From Proteiniphilum sp. UBA4084 (GTDB taxonomy: Bacteria; Bacteroidota; Bacteroidia; Bacteroidales; Dysgonomonadaceae): DNA of 22,329 nt. The translations under genes and the position numbers were made by a program. Each line of letters begins with the position of its first letter. Within the stretch, counting starts at the first letter, position 1. The stretch is from contig DFYK01000109.1 in assembly GCA_002383605.1 (NCBI GenBank), positions 1-22,329 on the forward strand, written 5' to 3'. A model generated the notes under the pieces. It did not search any database, was not told the DNA's origin, and saw only the letters and a list, made by a program, of their open reading frames with translations. This document shows, piece by piece, positions 7,303 through 16,666 of the stretch.

Positions 7303-10300
7303 ATGAATTTAAACGCTTATAAAAACATTATGAACAAATTGACCTTTATTTCGAAAATTTTTATTTTATTACTAAGCCTATTGTCCTATGTAACAATGGC
7401 TGAAGCCCAGGAAGGTGCTGTCAGAGGTACGGTGAAAGATGCCCTAGGAGAGCCTATGATTGGGGTAACCGTACAGGTGGAAAATACTTCTGTTGGAACA
7501 GTAACCGATTCTGACGGGAATTACACCCTTAAGATTCCCAATTCCGACGCAAAAATTGTTTTTTCATTTGTAGGATATGACACACAAACCATTTCTGTTG
7601 GCAACAGAACTCGAATAGATGTGACAATGACAGAAAATGTAACCTTGATGGAAGAGTTGATTGTGATTGGATATGGCGCCGTGACCAAACGCTCTCTATC
7701 TACAGCGGTGGCAACAGTTGAAGGAGACAAGGTAGCAGATTTGCCCACAGGAAACCTGGCACAAAGCCTTGTAGGAATGAGCTCCGGCGTAACATTCCAA
7801 CAAATAAGCGGACAGCCGGGAGAATCACCTGCTATCAGAATCAGGGGAAACGGGTCTATCAACAGTGGAAACGACCCACTTTATGTAATTGACGGATATC
7901 CCACAACCTCCAGCAGCGATTTTGCAAACATCAATCCTCAGGATGTGGAGAGTATCCAAATCCTGAAAGATGCCGCTTCATCGGCTATCTACGGTTCTCG
8001 TGCCGGTAACGGAGTGATTATCGTCACTACAAAAAAAGGCAAGGAGGGCAAACCTGACATCCGTTTCAATGCACAAGTGGGTATTAGCCAACCATCTACC
8101 TATGTCGATGTGTTGGGCAGGGATGACTACCTGGAGATGGTGATCGAAGCCAGAACAAACAACGGAACCATCAACAACTTTCCTGCGCTACAGGATCTTT
8201 GGAACAAACGCAGCACCCTGCCGGACAACAACTGGCAGAAAGACATTTTTCGCAATGCACTCAACTACAGAACAAGTGTCTCGGTGACTGGCGGAACGGA
8301 AAAGGTGAAATACAATTTTTCCGCCTCTTATCTCAATGAGGATGGAATTTTGCTGAACTCCTATAACAAGCGTATCAACCTGAAGGGAGGATTTGAAGCG
8401 CTGCTCACCGATAAAATAAAACTGGGTGTAAGCTTCTCTCCCACCTACAACCACAACCGTGCACAAAACCCCTCGGGCGGGAATACCGAAGATGTGACCG
8501 GTATTGTGGCTGAAGCGCTTACCTATCCTCCAATTTTCACACCTTACTTAGAGAATGGCGACTATTTTCAAGTGGCTCAACATGCCGGAGGCAAAAACGG
8601 TTACCCCAATTACGGTTTCAATACCCAGATCAGGAACCCGGTAGCCAACCTGATGGAAAACTTCGACAACAGGTGGTCGTTCCGCTCACTGAACAACGCT
8701 TTCCTTGAATTCAGACCAATCAAAGGATTGATCATTCGCTCAAGTGCTGACTTGATGATCAACTCCTTCAAACGTGATTATTACCAGACCGCTTACCTGC
8801 TGGGGAACAGCTATACGGGTAATAAATCGACACCCAATTTCAATACCATTGATGGGTATCGCTCCTCACTGCTGGCTTACGACTTGTATTCCTCCACTAC
8901 GGCCACTTACAGCTGGATAATGAATGAGAGTCACAACTTCACCGCATTGCTCGGCTATGATGCAGAGTATTTCAACACATTTGATGTACAACAGGATGAC
9001 CGTTCCGATAGCGACTACCCGATTGCGTACTCACAGACCAATATCACCAACGTAAATGGCGCTAATCTTTGGAACGGCTCCTCAAATGTGGGTGAATATG
9101 CGTTTGATGCCGTGTTCGGTCGTCTCAACTACGATTACAACCAGAAATATGTAGCTTCCGCATCCCTCCGGCGCGACCGTTCCAGCAAGTTCGGTCCCGG
9201 CAAACGTGCAGGTATCTTCTACTCGGGATCGGTAGCATGGAATATTTCCGAAGAAGAATGGGGAAAAAATGACTGGTTGACCAGTTCAAAAATCAGGTTG
9301 AGCTACGGTCTTACCGGTAATGACCAGATTGGTAATTACTATGCTTGGATGGCTTCACTTGGCAGCTCCGACCAGGTGGTATTCGGCAGTAACGAAAACA
9401 TGGTGACACGTACCGCCTATTATCCCAACGGCTACTCCAATCCATACCTCGGATGGGAAACCAACAGCCAGTGGGATATGGGTATTGATCTGGGGTTCTT
9501 CAACCGTCTTGGACTGACGGTGGATCTATACCGCAGAGTAAGCGAAGTGGTGATGTCAATGTCTATCCCCAACTTCAACGGTATAGCATCCTCCATTATG
9601 GCCAACTCGGGAGAAATAGAAAACAAGGGTATTGAAGCACAACTGACTGCTCCTATCCTGACAGGCGACTTCAAATGGACAGCCACACTCAATGGTTCAA
9701 AAAACGTCAACAAGATCCTCTCCCTTGCAAACGGTCAATCCCAACTCTCCAATCAGAGAGCGGGAACCAAGTGGTCAAATGTGATCCGCAACTATGTAGG
9801 CCGACCAATGGGTGATATGTATATGCTGAAAGTGATCGGCACCTTTAACAATGCCGATGACCTGAAGAACAAACCCAATTTCGGCACTCAGGCAATCGGT
9901 GACCTGATGTACGAAGACTATAATAAAGACGGAAAGATCGATACCAATGACTTTCAACTCATGGGTAATTATCAGCCTGATTTCACTTTCGGATGGACCA
10001 ATACTTTTGCATACAAAAATATTGACCTCAACTTCACGATTGATGGCCAGGTAGGAGGCGAAATAATCTTTGCCGCTGCACGTGCGTTTACGTTAAACAG
10101 ATACGACGATAATGTGCTTGCTGAATCCGGTCTGGGACGATGGAAATCGGAAAGTGATCCCGGTAACGGTACATCACACAAAGCGGGGACCAACAATCTC
10201 GGCTCTAATATCAATGCCTCTTCCCGCTATCTCTATAGCTCCGACTACCTCCGTCTGCGAAATCTGGGTATTGGCTACCTTTTTCCGAAACAGATCTCAA

Positions 10301-10485
10301 AGATGCTGGGTTTTGAAATGTTGCGATTCAGCCTGAATGCACAAAACCTATACACCTTCGATAAATATCCAGGCTATTCGGTCGAGTCAAACTATTCCGG
10401 TAACTCGGCCACCAATAATGGCGTTGATTTCGGAAGTTACCCGCTGTCTCGTGTAGTCACTTTGGGTCTCAACATCGGTTTCTAA
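7303..10485 (+). CDS. susC: SusC/RagA-family TonB-dependent outer-membrane glycan transporter (1060 aa)
   Basis: This is the second SusC-type porin of the locus and the first gene of the right arm. The start at 7303 gives a 9-residue leader before an internal ATG at 7330 (MNKLTFISKIFILLL). The internal start gives a more typical signal peptide ending TMAEAQ, so either start is possible. A carboxypeptidase-regulatory-like domain follows at about 38-115 (VRGTVKDALGEPMIGVTV, then DSDGNYTL). Next come EELIVIGYG and the plug domain (about 125-255) with IRIRGNGSINSGNDPLYVID, ILKDAASSAIYGSRAGNG and VTTKKGKEG. The barrel ends VTLGLNIGF, a typical aromatic C-terminus. It is only broadly similar to SusC-1 in the variable regions, so the two pairs probably import different oligosaccharides. 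Linkage to PL11, GH105 and CE12 makes rhamnogalacturonan fragments the likely cargo. Confidence 0.97.
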   Translation: MNLNAYKNIMNKLTFISKIFILLLSLLSYVTMAEAQEGAVRGTVKDALGEPMIGVTVQVENTSVGTVTDSDGNYTLKIPNSDAKIVFSFVGYDTQTISVGNRTRIDVTMTENVTLMEELIVIGYGAVTKRSLSTAVATVEGDKVADLPTGNLAQSLVGMSSGVTFQQISGQPGESPAIRIRGNGSINSGNDPLYVIDGYPTTSSSDFANINPQDVESIQILKDAASSAIYGSRAGNGVIIVTTKKGKEGKPDIRFNAQVGISQPSTYVDVLGRDDYLEMVIEARTNNGTINNFPALQDLWNKRSTLPDNNWQKDIFRNALNYRTSVSVTGGTEKVKYNFSASYLNEDGILLNSYNKRINLKGGFEALLTDKIKLGVSFSPTYNHNRAQNPSGGNTEDVTGIVAEALTYPPIFTPYLENGDYFQVAQHAGGKNGYPNYGFNTQIRNPVANLMENFDNRWSFRSLNNAFLEFRPIKGLIIRSSADLMINSFKRDYYQTAYLLGNSYTGNKSTPNFNTIDGYRSSLLAYDLYSSTTATYSWIMNESHNFTALLGYDAEYFNTFDVQQDDRSDSDYPIAYSQTNITNVNGANLWNGSSNVGEYAFDAVFGRLNYDYNQKYVASASLRRDRSSKFGPGKRAGIFYSGSVAWNISEEEWGKNDWLTSSKIRLSYGLTGNDQIGNYYAWMASLGSSDQVVFGSNENMVTRTAYYPNGYSNPYLGWETNSQWDMGIDLGFFNRLGLTVDLYRRVSEVVMSMSIPNFNGIASSIMANSGEIENKGIEAQLTAPILTGDFKWTATLNGSKNVNKILSLANGQSQLSNQRAGTKWSNVIRNYVGRPMGDMYMLKVIGTFNNADDLKNKPNFGTQAIGDLMYEDYNKDGKIDTNDFQLMGNYQPDFTFGWTNTFAYKNIDLNFTIDGQVGGEIIFAAARAFTLNRYDDNVLAESGLGRWKSESDPGNGTSHKAGTNNLGSNINASSRYLYSSDYLRLRNLGIGYLFPKQISKMLGFEMLRFSLNAQNLYTFDKYPGYSVESNYSGNSATNNGVDFGSYPLSRVVTLGLNIGF

Positions 10486-10525
10486 TTTTCTCGATTGATC
10501 ATAAAATTCTGCACAATAACAATAT

Positions 10526-12145
10526 ATGCATATGAAAAAAATAATTACAATACTATTCACAGGAATCATAGCCTTTGCGCTTCATTCCTGCAGTGACAGT
10601 TTTTTTGACCGCTTCCCTTCAGATTCAATGCAGGTTGAAACCTATCTCACCAATGATGCAGAAGTGGAAAATGTGCTCTATGATGTCTATTACCACCTCC
10701 GTACCGTCACACAAAACATTGTATACCTCAATGATATAGGGACGGATGTGGCATACAACAGAAAAACAAACAACTCAATGGACCATATCAATCTAAATGA
10801 GAGCAACATCACGGAGACATTCGGAATCTCCTCCACCATCTGGTCGGAATGCTTCAACATCATCAACCGGTCAAATTATGTGTTGGAGGCATTGGGCAAT
10901 GTGACAGATGAAACAAACAGAAAACAGTTTGAAGGGGAAGCAAAGTTTTTCCGTGCATATGCCTACTTCCAGCTGGTGAGACTGTTTGGCAATGTGCCGA
11001 TCAGCACAGCAGTTATCAAGGACTATACCACGCTCTACAGTTTTCCTCGTCAGTCGGTCGATGAGGTATACAGTCAGATTCAGAAAGACCTTACCGATGC
11101 AATAGCCGGCTTACCTTACAGCTATACAGTGGAGTCATTAAAGGGGAGAGCTACCAGAATTGCTGCCCTTACCATGCTGGGGGAGGTTTATATGACCCGA
11201 TCTGATTTTGAGACTGCCAAAACACATCTGAAAAGTGTGATCGATTTCGCCAATACCAATCCTTCCATACTGGGACTTGAAACAAATGTGGAGGACATCT
11301 ATGATTCACGCAATGCTAACGGAAAAGAAATTATCCTGGCTGCTCAGTTCAATTATGGTTCTACAATCATCAGCAACTATCTGATGTCTGCCTCCATTCC
11401 CAATATCATCAATCCTTCTGCACAACCGACCTATGCTTATGATGACGGAACGAAAACCACAATCAAGACTTCCGAGGGGACAAGTATTCTCCTGATGACA
11501 TATGATCTCTATAAGAAATATGACCCTGAAAAGGACAAGAGATTTCAAAAGTTGGTTTACAACGGATTGTATGACGCAGAGTTCTCCTCCGCCGCTCCCT
11601 TTGCACATAGGACAACATCAAATGCAACCTACTTGCCAACAACGCTCAAATACTATGATCATCAGAACAATTACAACGGTCTCTCAAAATATGCCGCCGG
11701 CACTGACAACATTGTATACCGATATGCCGATGTATTGCTGATGTACGCCGAGTGTCTGAATGAGACAAACAATCCCGTAGGTGCTGCTACCTACCTGAAT
11801 CTGGTCCGAAACAGAGCAGGTCTTGATGCAACGACTGCCGCATCGAAAGAGAATCTGTCCATGGCTATTGAAAATGAGCGTCTGCTGGAACTCTGCTTTG
11901 AGGGACATCGCTGGTTCGACCTGTTGCGTACCGGGCATCTCACCAAAATCATGACCGATCATTTCAACTGGACTGAGCCTGGACTCAACTCCGTAATTCA
12001 ATCACACATGAACGGAAATGACAAAATCAATTCCAAGGCTACCTGGAAGTGGGCGAATGTAAGCTATCCGATTCTGTTCCCCCTTCCCTATGACCAATTG
12101 CAATTGATGCTGGATCGTGGATGGACACAAAATGAAGGTTATTGA
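10526..12145 (+). CDS. susD: SusD/RagB-family surface glycan-binding lipoprotein (539 aa)
   Basis: This is the SusD partner of the porin encoded 40 bases upstream. Two in-frame ATGs are possible, 10526 (MHMKK) and 10532 (MKK). Both give a lipoprotein signal with the anchoring Cys in LHSCSDSFF (Cys22 or Cys20), so the protein should be lipid-anchored and surface-exposed. Typical SusD features follow: DRFPSDSMQVETYLTNDAEV at the N-terminus, FEGEAKFFRAYAYFQLVRLF, and YRYADVLLMYAECLNE. Next are AATYLNLVRNRAGLDAT, ENERLLELCFEGHRWFDLLR, and a C-terminus ending TQNEGY. Its 539 residues are ordinary for the family, unlike the 748-residue SusD of the left arm. A hairpin terminator follows 26 bases after the stop, so susC-2 and susD-2 seem to form one unit. 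Confidence 0.97.
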   Translation: MHMKKIITILFTGIIAFALHSCSDSFFDRFPSDSMQVETYLTNDAEVENVLYDVYYHLRTVTQNIVYLNDIGTDVAYNRKTNNSMDHINLNESNITETFGISSTIWSECFNIINRSNYVLEALGNVTDETNRKQFEGEAKFFRAYAYFQLVRLFGNVPISTAVIKDYTTLYSFPRQSVDEVYSQIQKDLTDAIAGLPYSYTVESLKGRATRIAALTMLGEVYMTRSDFETAKTHLKSVIDFANTNPSILGLETNVEDIYDSRNANGKEIILAAQFNYGSTIISNYLMSASIPNIINPSAQPTYAYDDGTKTTIKTSEGTSILLMTYDLYKKYDPEKDKRFQKLVYNGLYDAEFSSAAPFAHRTTSNATYLPTTLKYYDHQNNYNGLSKYAAGTDNIVYRYADVLLMYAECLNETNNPVGAATYLNLVRNRAGLDATTAASKENLSMAIENERLLELCFEGHRWFDLLRTGHLTKIMTDHFNWTEPGLNSVIQSHMNGNDKINSKATWKWANVSYPILFPLPYDQLQLMLDRGWTQNEGY

Positions 12146-12171
12146 TTTTTATTGTTCATGTTAATAAATTT

Positions 12172-12216
12172 GAAAGTCATTCTAATCCCATTATAAACGG
12201 GGTTAGAGCGACTTTC
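12172..12216 (+). terminator. Hairpin terminator after susD-2
   Basis: GAAAGTC (12172-12178) pairs with GACTTTC (12210-12216). Inside it CTAATCCC (12182-12189) pairs with GGGGTTAG (12199-12206), with one T-G wobble and a 9-base loop. The two helices are separated by a 3x3 internal loop. The sequence after the stem is TTCATAAAA rather than a clean T run, so it may act as a 3'-end stabiliser or partial terminator. Its place, 26 bases after the susD-2 stop, supports the end of the susCD unit. Confidence 0.6.
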
Positions 12217-12324
12217 TTCATAAAAAAAAGAATCAATGCATTTTCGTTACATGATTTTGACTTGAACCAAGAATAGGTGCATGCTGTGTTAATATCATAT
12301 TTTACAGATAAAATGTCATTTATA

Positions 12325-12357
12325 TTAGTCACAAAAAGCACTATTTATTTAAATTTG
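12325..12357 (+). promoter_or_regulatory. Candidate Bacteroidota-type promoter for the catabolic operon
   Basis: TAAATTTG at 12350-12357 matches the Bacteroidota -7 element TAnnTTTG exactly. TTAG at 12325-12328 is one base away from the -33 element TTTG, with a 21-base spacer, which is within the known range. Transcription would begin near 12362-12365 and give a leader of about 40 bases before the GH2 start at 12404. It sits just after the susD-2 terminator, which is where a separate promoter would be expected. The match rests on two short words in A+T-rich DNA. Confidence 0.45.
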
Positions 12358-12403
12358 TAAACTGTGGATTCTCATTTACAATACCATTCAAACAATTAAC
12401 AGG

Positions 12404-15247
12404 ATGCAGAAACTAATATCACTATTCATTCTTTTCCTTCCTTTGCATGTGACAGCGCAACAGACTGAGACGCAATATCTCTCCGGTACGGGACTCGGAG
12501 ATACCAGGACGTGGGAGTTTTATTGCAGTGACGGCATGAATAGCAAGAAGTGGTCCAAAATAGAAGTTCCTTCCCAATGGGAGCTGCAGGGCTACGGTGA
12601 ATACAGTTATGGCCGCTGGTATACCATCAAAGGTGCCAAACCACCCACGGAAACGGGAATTTACCGCACAAGCTTTCGGGTACCGGCCAACTGGAAAGGA
12701 AAACAGGTAACCATTGTTTTTGAAGGTGTGATGACCGACACAGAAGTGTTTGTTAACGGTCGACTTGCCGGTGATGTACACCAGGGCGGTTTCAACCGGT
12801 TTTCCTACGATATCACCGATAAAATTAAAACGGGGAAAAACAGGCTGGAAGTGAAAGTCAGCAAAGAATCTTCCGACAGGCTGGTGAATGCAGCCGAACG
12901 GAAAGCCGACTGGTGGATTTTCGGCGGCATATACCGGCCGGTCTATCTGGAGGCAAAACCTGCTGTTCACATTGAACGAATTGCCGTGGATGCCAAAGCG
13001 GATGGATCACTCAAGGCGGAAGTTTTCACCACTCTGCTGGTGGAGGGATACAAACTGAATGCAAACATTACGCCGGTGAAGCTGTATGGCAACGACACTC
13101 CTTCATCGTCCCGAAAGCAGACAGCCTCACTCACGGCCGGAGAGAAGCATCAGGTGCAATTTGGCTGGGTGAACGTGAAGCCCTGGAACACTGAATCACC
13201 CAATCTCTATCTGCTGGAGCTGGAACTGGTTGATAAAAACAACAAGGTAGTCCATCAGCACCGGGAACGGATCGGATTTCGCACCGTGGATTTTCGAATT
13301 CAGGATGGTCTCTATGTAAATGATACGAAGGTAATCCTGAAAGGAATCAATCGGCACTCTTTTCATCCCGACGGTGGTCGCACCACCAACAAGGAAATCA
13401 GCCTGATGGACGGGAAGCTGCTGAAAGAGATGAACATCAATGCTGTCCGTTTCCACTATGCCCCCGACAAGCACTTCATGCAGGTGTGTGACTCATTGGG
13501 GATCTTTGTGGTGAGTGAGCTGGCTGGCTGGCAGAATGCCTATGGCACGGAGATAGGCTCCAAGCTGGTGAAGTCACTGGTCACACGCGATGTGAACCAC
13601 CCCTCCATCATCCTCTGGAGCAATGGCAACGAAGGAGGGTTCAACTACGATCTGGATACTCTTTTTAGAGCGTATGATCCCCAAAAAAGACATGTGATTC
13701 ATGCATGGGCCGATTTCGACAATCTCGACACCCACCACTACCCCACTTACCTCACCGGTGTGGCCCGGTTCAACAATGGCTACAAGGTGTTTATGCCGAC
13801 CGAGTTTCAGCATGGCATGTACGACCAGGGACACGGTGCCGGACTGGAGGATTTCTGGAACAGATACACGTCACACCCACTGTTTGCGGGTGGATTCATG
13901 TGGGACTTCTCCGACAATGCGGTGAAGCGTGTTGACAAAGGTGGGATCCTTGACTCGGATGGATCCAACGGTACCGACGGAATCGTCGGGCCCTACCGTC
14001 AGAAGGAGGGAAGTTACTACACCGTGAGAGAGGTATGGGCTCCCATTCAGTTTGAACCCATCTTGATCACTCCCTCGTTTAAAGGGGAATTTCTGGTGCG
14101 CAACGATTACCTCTTCTCTAACCTGAATGGCTGTAGAATGGAATACAGGGTGCTGACCGCCCCTTCGCCACTGAGCAACGTCACTCAGCAGGAAGTAATC
14201 GCATCGGGAGCAGTCGAATTGCCCGCCATCAACCCAAGGGAATCAGGCCGGGCTGTCATGGATGTTCCTGCCAACTTTTTCAAAGGCGATATCCTGGAAA
14301 TAAAAGCATGGGACAGTCGCGGCGAAGAGATTTGCACCTGGACATGGACCATTCGCTACAATAGTGCCTACACTCAGCAGCAGCTGGAGCAGGTCGCCCC
14401 GAAAGGCAAGGCGACCATCAGCAGTGAAGGAGATCGGGTTAAGTTATCGGCCGATGGAGTGGCCGTCCAATTCAATACCGGCAACGGTCTGATCACGGAG
14501 GTACGCAACAGCAAGGGCATCCTGTCCTTCAATAACGGCCCGATACCCGTGGGTATGAAGGCCCATGTGAAAGAGGTGAAATACCGTCAGGAAAATGAAA
14601 AGGCCGTTTTCACTGTTTTTTACGAAGGGGCTGTGGATTCAATCCGTTGGGAGATGACACCAGCCGGACTATTGAGCATGCATGCCGTTGCACTGAACAA
14701 TGCAAGAGCAGGAGTGGGTTTTGATGAGGCAATCTTTGAGGACAACATCCCCATTTTCGGATTTACCTTCTCCTACCCGGAAGAGAAGGTGAAAAGCATG
14801 AACTGGTTCGGTCGCGGGCCCTACAGGGTATGGCGGAATCGTATCCGAGGGGCCAACTACGGAATCTGGAAGAAAGATTACAACAATACAATTACCGGCG
14901 CTGATTTCGAAAACATGGTTTACCCAGAGTTTAAAGGGTATCATGGCAATACATACTGGAGCAGATTGCTGACTGCTGAATCTCCCTTTACAGTTTATAG
15001 TGAAAGTGACGGGCTGTTTATGCGTATCTTTACGCCGGAAGAGCCAACCGACAACAAAACCAACTGGCGCGCTTATCCTGAATTTCCGGAGGGAGATATC
15101 TCATTCCTCTATGAAATTCCCGCCATCCGTTGTTTTAAACCAATTTCACAACAGGGACCGAACAGTCAGCCTTCCAACATCCGCATTAAAATAGGAGACG
15201 AAGGAATACACATGAATCTCTGGTTCGATTTCCGAGATGGTAAATAA
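12404..15247 (+). CDS. Glycoside hydrolase family 2 (beta-galactosidase-like), exported
   Basis: This retaining exo-glycosidase probably trims beta-linked galactose or a related sugar from side chains in the periplasm. The signal peptide is residues 1-19 (LPLHVTAQQ). The sugar-binding jelly-roll domain spans about 30-190 (WSKIEVPSQWELQGYGEY, GIYRTSFRVP, DWWIFGGIYRPVYLEA). An immunoglobulin-like domain runs to about 300 and a TIM barrel from there to about 560 (LKGINRHSFHPDGGRT at about 311). The predicted acid/base is Glu410 in WSNGNEGG, and the predicted nucleophile is Glu467 in MPTEFQHG. A C-terminal beta-galactosidase small-chain-like domain includes NWFGRGPYRVWRNRIRGA. At 947 residues the length is normal for this multi-domain architecture. 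The motif around Glu467 differs from the classical LacZ pattern, so beta-glucuronidase, beta-galacturonidase or arabinopyranosidase activity remains possible. It is the first gene of the catabolic operon, with the next gene 15 bases downstream. Confidence 0.93.
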   Translation: MQKLISLFILFLPLHVTAQQTETQYLSGTGLGDTRTWEFYCSDGMNSKKWSKIEVPSQWELQGYGEYSYGRWYTIKGAKPPTETGIYRTSFRVPANWKGKQVTIVFEGVMTDTEVFVNGRLAGDVHQGGFNRFSYDITDKIKTGKNRLEVKVSKESSDRLVNAAERKADWWIFGGIYRPVYLEAKPAVHIERIAVDAKADGSLKAEVFTTLLVEGYKLNANITPVKLYGNDTPSSSRKQTASLTAGEKHQVQFGWVNVKPWNTESPNLYLLELELVDKNNKVVHQHRERIGFRTVDFRIQDGLYVNDTKVILKGINRHSFHPDGGRTTNKEISLMDGKLLKEMNINAVRFHYAPDKHFMQVCDSLGIFVVSELAGWQNAYGTEIGSKLVKSLVTRDVNHPSIILWSNGNEGGFNYDLDTLFRAYDPQKRHVIHAWADFDNLDTHHYPTYLTGVARFNNGYKVFMPTEFQHGMYDQGHGAGLEDFWNRYTSHPLFAGGFMWDFSDNAVKRVDKGGILDSDGSNGTDGIVGPYRQKEGSYYTVREVWAPIQFEPILITPSFKGEFLVRNDYLFSNLNGCRMEYRVLTAPSPLSNVTQQEVIASGAVELPAINPRESGRAVMDVPANFFKGDILEIKAWDSRGEEICTWTWTIRYNSAYTQQQLEQVAPKGKATISSEGDRVKLSADGVAVQFNTGNGLITEVRNSKGILSFNNGPIPVGMKAHVKEVKYRQENEKAVFTVFYEGAVDSIRWEMTPAGLLSMHAVALNNARAGVGFDEAIFEDNIPIFGFTFSYPEEKVKSMNWFGRGPYRVWRNRIRGANYGIWKKDYNNTITGADFENMVYPEFKGYHGNTYWSRLLTAESPFTVYSESDGLFMRIFTPEEPTDNKTNWRAYPEFPEGDISFLYEIPAIRCFKPISQQGPNSQPSNIRIKIGDEGIHMNLWFDFRDGK

Positions 15248-15262
15248 AACGCTTATATTGAT

Positions 15263-16645
15263 ATGAAAAATTTAAAACTTTTGTCCGCAATGGGCATGTG
15301 TATTGCATCCGGTATCGTATCCGGGTGTAATAAAGCAAAGCCGGATAAAGAAGAGGTTGTTCCCAACATTATTTTCATACTCGCTGATGATTTGGGTTAT
15401 GGAGACCTTGGATGTTATGGAAATCGGGACATCCTGACACCGAATATCGATAAGCTGGCAGAGACAGGAATCCGCTTCACGCAGGCGTATGCCGGCTCTG
15501 CCGTCAGCTCTCCTTCACGCTGTGCCCTGATGACGGGCAAAAATACGGGGAATACAACAATCCGTGATAACTTCGCGGCAGCAGGAGGAATAGAGGGGTT
15601 GAAAAATGGGAACACAATACGTCGCATGCATATTCTGCCCACAGATACTACCCTTGCTACAGTTCTGGGAAATGCCGGCTACAGAACCTGCATCGTGAAC
15701 AAGTGGCACCTCGATGGTTTTAATCCTGAAGCGACTCCGTTAAACCGGGGCTTCGATGAATTTTATGGCTGGCTGGTGAGCACACCTCATTCAAATGACC
15801 CTTATTATTATCCATACTATAGATTTAGCAATGATTCTCTTGTAAATATTGAAGAGAATGCCGGGGGGAAACATGTTTTGCACAACAATGAAATCTCAAC
15901 CAATGAGGCAATCAGCTTTATACGCAGGAATAGCAAAAATAAATTTTTCCTCTATCTGGCATACGACTCACCCCATGAACCTTACGTGATGGATGACACT
16001 TCATGGTATGATGATAAAGATTGGGATTTGAACACCAAAAGATATGCATCACTGATTACCCATATGGATCAACGCATTGGTCGGATTATGGATGAACTTG
16101 AAAATCTGGGGTTGAGGGAAAATACCCTTATCATCTTCGCTTCGGATAATGGAGCGGCGATTCAGGCTCCGCTGGAAGTGCTCCACTGCAACGGCAACCT
16201 CAGAGGAAGGAAAGCACTTTTATATGAAGGCGGCATTCGTATCCCCTTCATCGTGAACCAGCCGGGGAAAGTAAGTACCCGAACCCTGGATAATCTGATC
16301 TATTTCCCTGATGTACTTCCTACCCTGGCTGCAGTTGCTGATGCCGAAGCCCCCTCTAAAATGAATGGAATCAATTTTCTTCCCTTGTTAAAAGGAGAAG
16401 AGGTGGACACTGACAACCGCCTGCTGTATTGGGAATTTCCCGGTAAACAATATGCAGCGAGGAAAGGTGACTGGAAGGTTGTATCTGTGAAAGCAGGAAC
16501 TCCCCTGGAACTGTATAATCTGAAAGAAGATGTGGGCGAGACCAACAACCTGGCTGAGGTTTATCCGGAAAAAGTAGCCCATTTTACACGGGAGATGAAG
16601 GCTATGCGCACTCCTTCGCCCAATTGGCCCCTGGAAGGTGAATAA
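15263..16645 (+). CDS. Sulfatase lipoprotein (arylsulfatase-like, serine type)
   Basis: This type I sulfatase should hydrolyse a sulfate ester on a carbohydrate. The N-terminus carries a lipoprotein signal with Cys22 (GIVSGCNK), so it is probably membrane-anchored in the periplasm or on the surface. The metal-binding Asp pair lies in ILADDLGYGD near residue 40. The signature SSPSRCALMTGK puts the formylglycine precursor at Ser82, so anSME-type maturation is needed. K147 and H149 lie in NKWHLDG, where the usual glycine before Lys is Asn. A His in SPHEP and D295-N296 in SDNG complete the metal and sulfate site, and LRGRKALLYEGGIRIPFIV is typical. At 460 residues it is full length. It differs clearly from the sulfatase of the left arm, so the two probably attack different sulfate positions. 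The substrate is unknown; its place between GH2 and PL11 suggests a sulfated rhamnogalacturonan-like polymer. Confidence 0.94.
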   Translation: MKNLKLLSAMGMCIASGIVSGCNKAKPDKEEVVPNIIFILADDLGYGDLGCYGNRDILTPNIDKLAETGIRFTQAYAGSAVSSPSRCALMTGKNTGNTTIRDNFAAAGGIEGLKNGNTIRRMHILPTDTTLATVLGNAGYRTCIVNKWHLDGFNPEATPLNRGFDEFYGWLVSTPHSNDPYYYPYYRFSNDSLVNIEENAGGKHVLHNNEISTNEAISFIRRNSKNKFFLYLAYDSPHEPYVMDDTSWYDDKDWDLNTKRYASLITHMDQRIGRIMDELENLGLRENTLIIFASDNGAAIQAPLEVLHCNGNLRGRKALLYEGGIRIPFIVNQPGKVSTRTLDNLIYFPDVLPTLAAVADAEAPSKMNGINFLPLLKGEEVDTDNRLLYWEFPGKQYAARKGDWKVVSVKAGTPLELYNLKEDVGETNNLAEVYPEKVAHFTREMKAMRTPSPNWPLEGE

Positions 16646-16666
16646 ATATTTTTAAAACTTTTTCGA

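Noticed and set aside
12422..12970. 182-codon minus-strand frame opposite the GH2 N-terminal region
   Set aside because: An antisense shadow of conserved GH2 coding sequence; no recognisable protein family.
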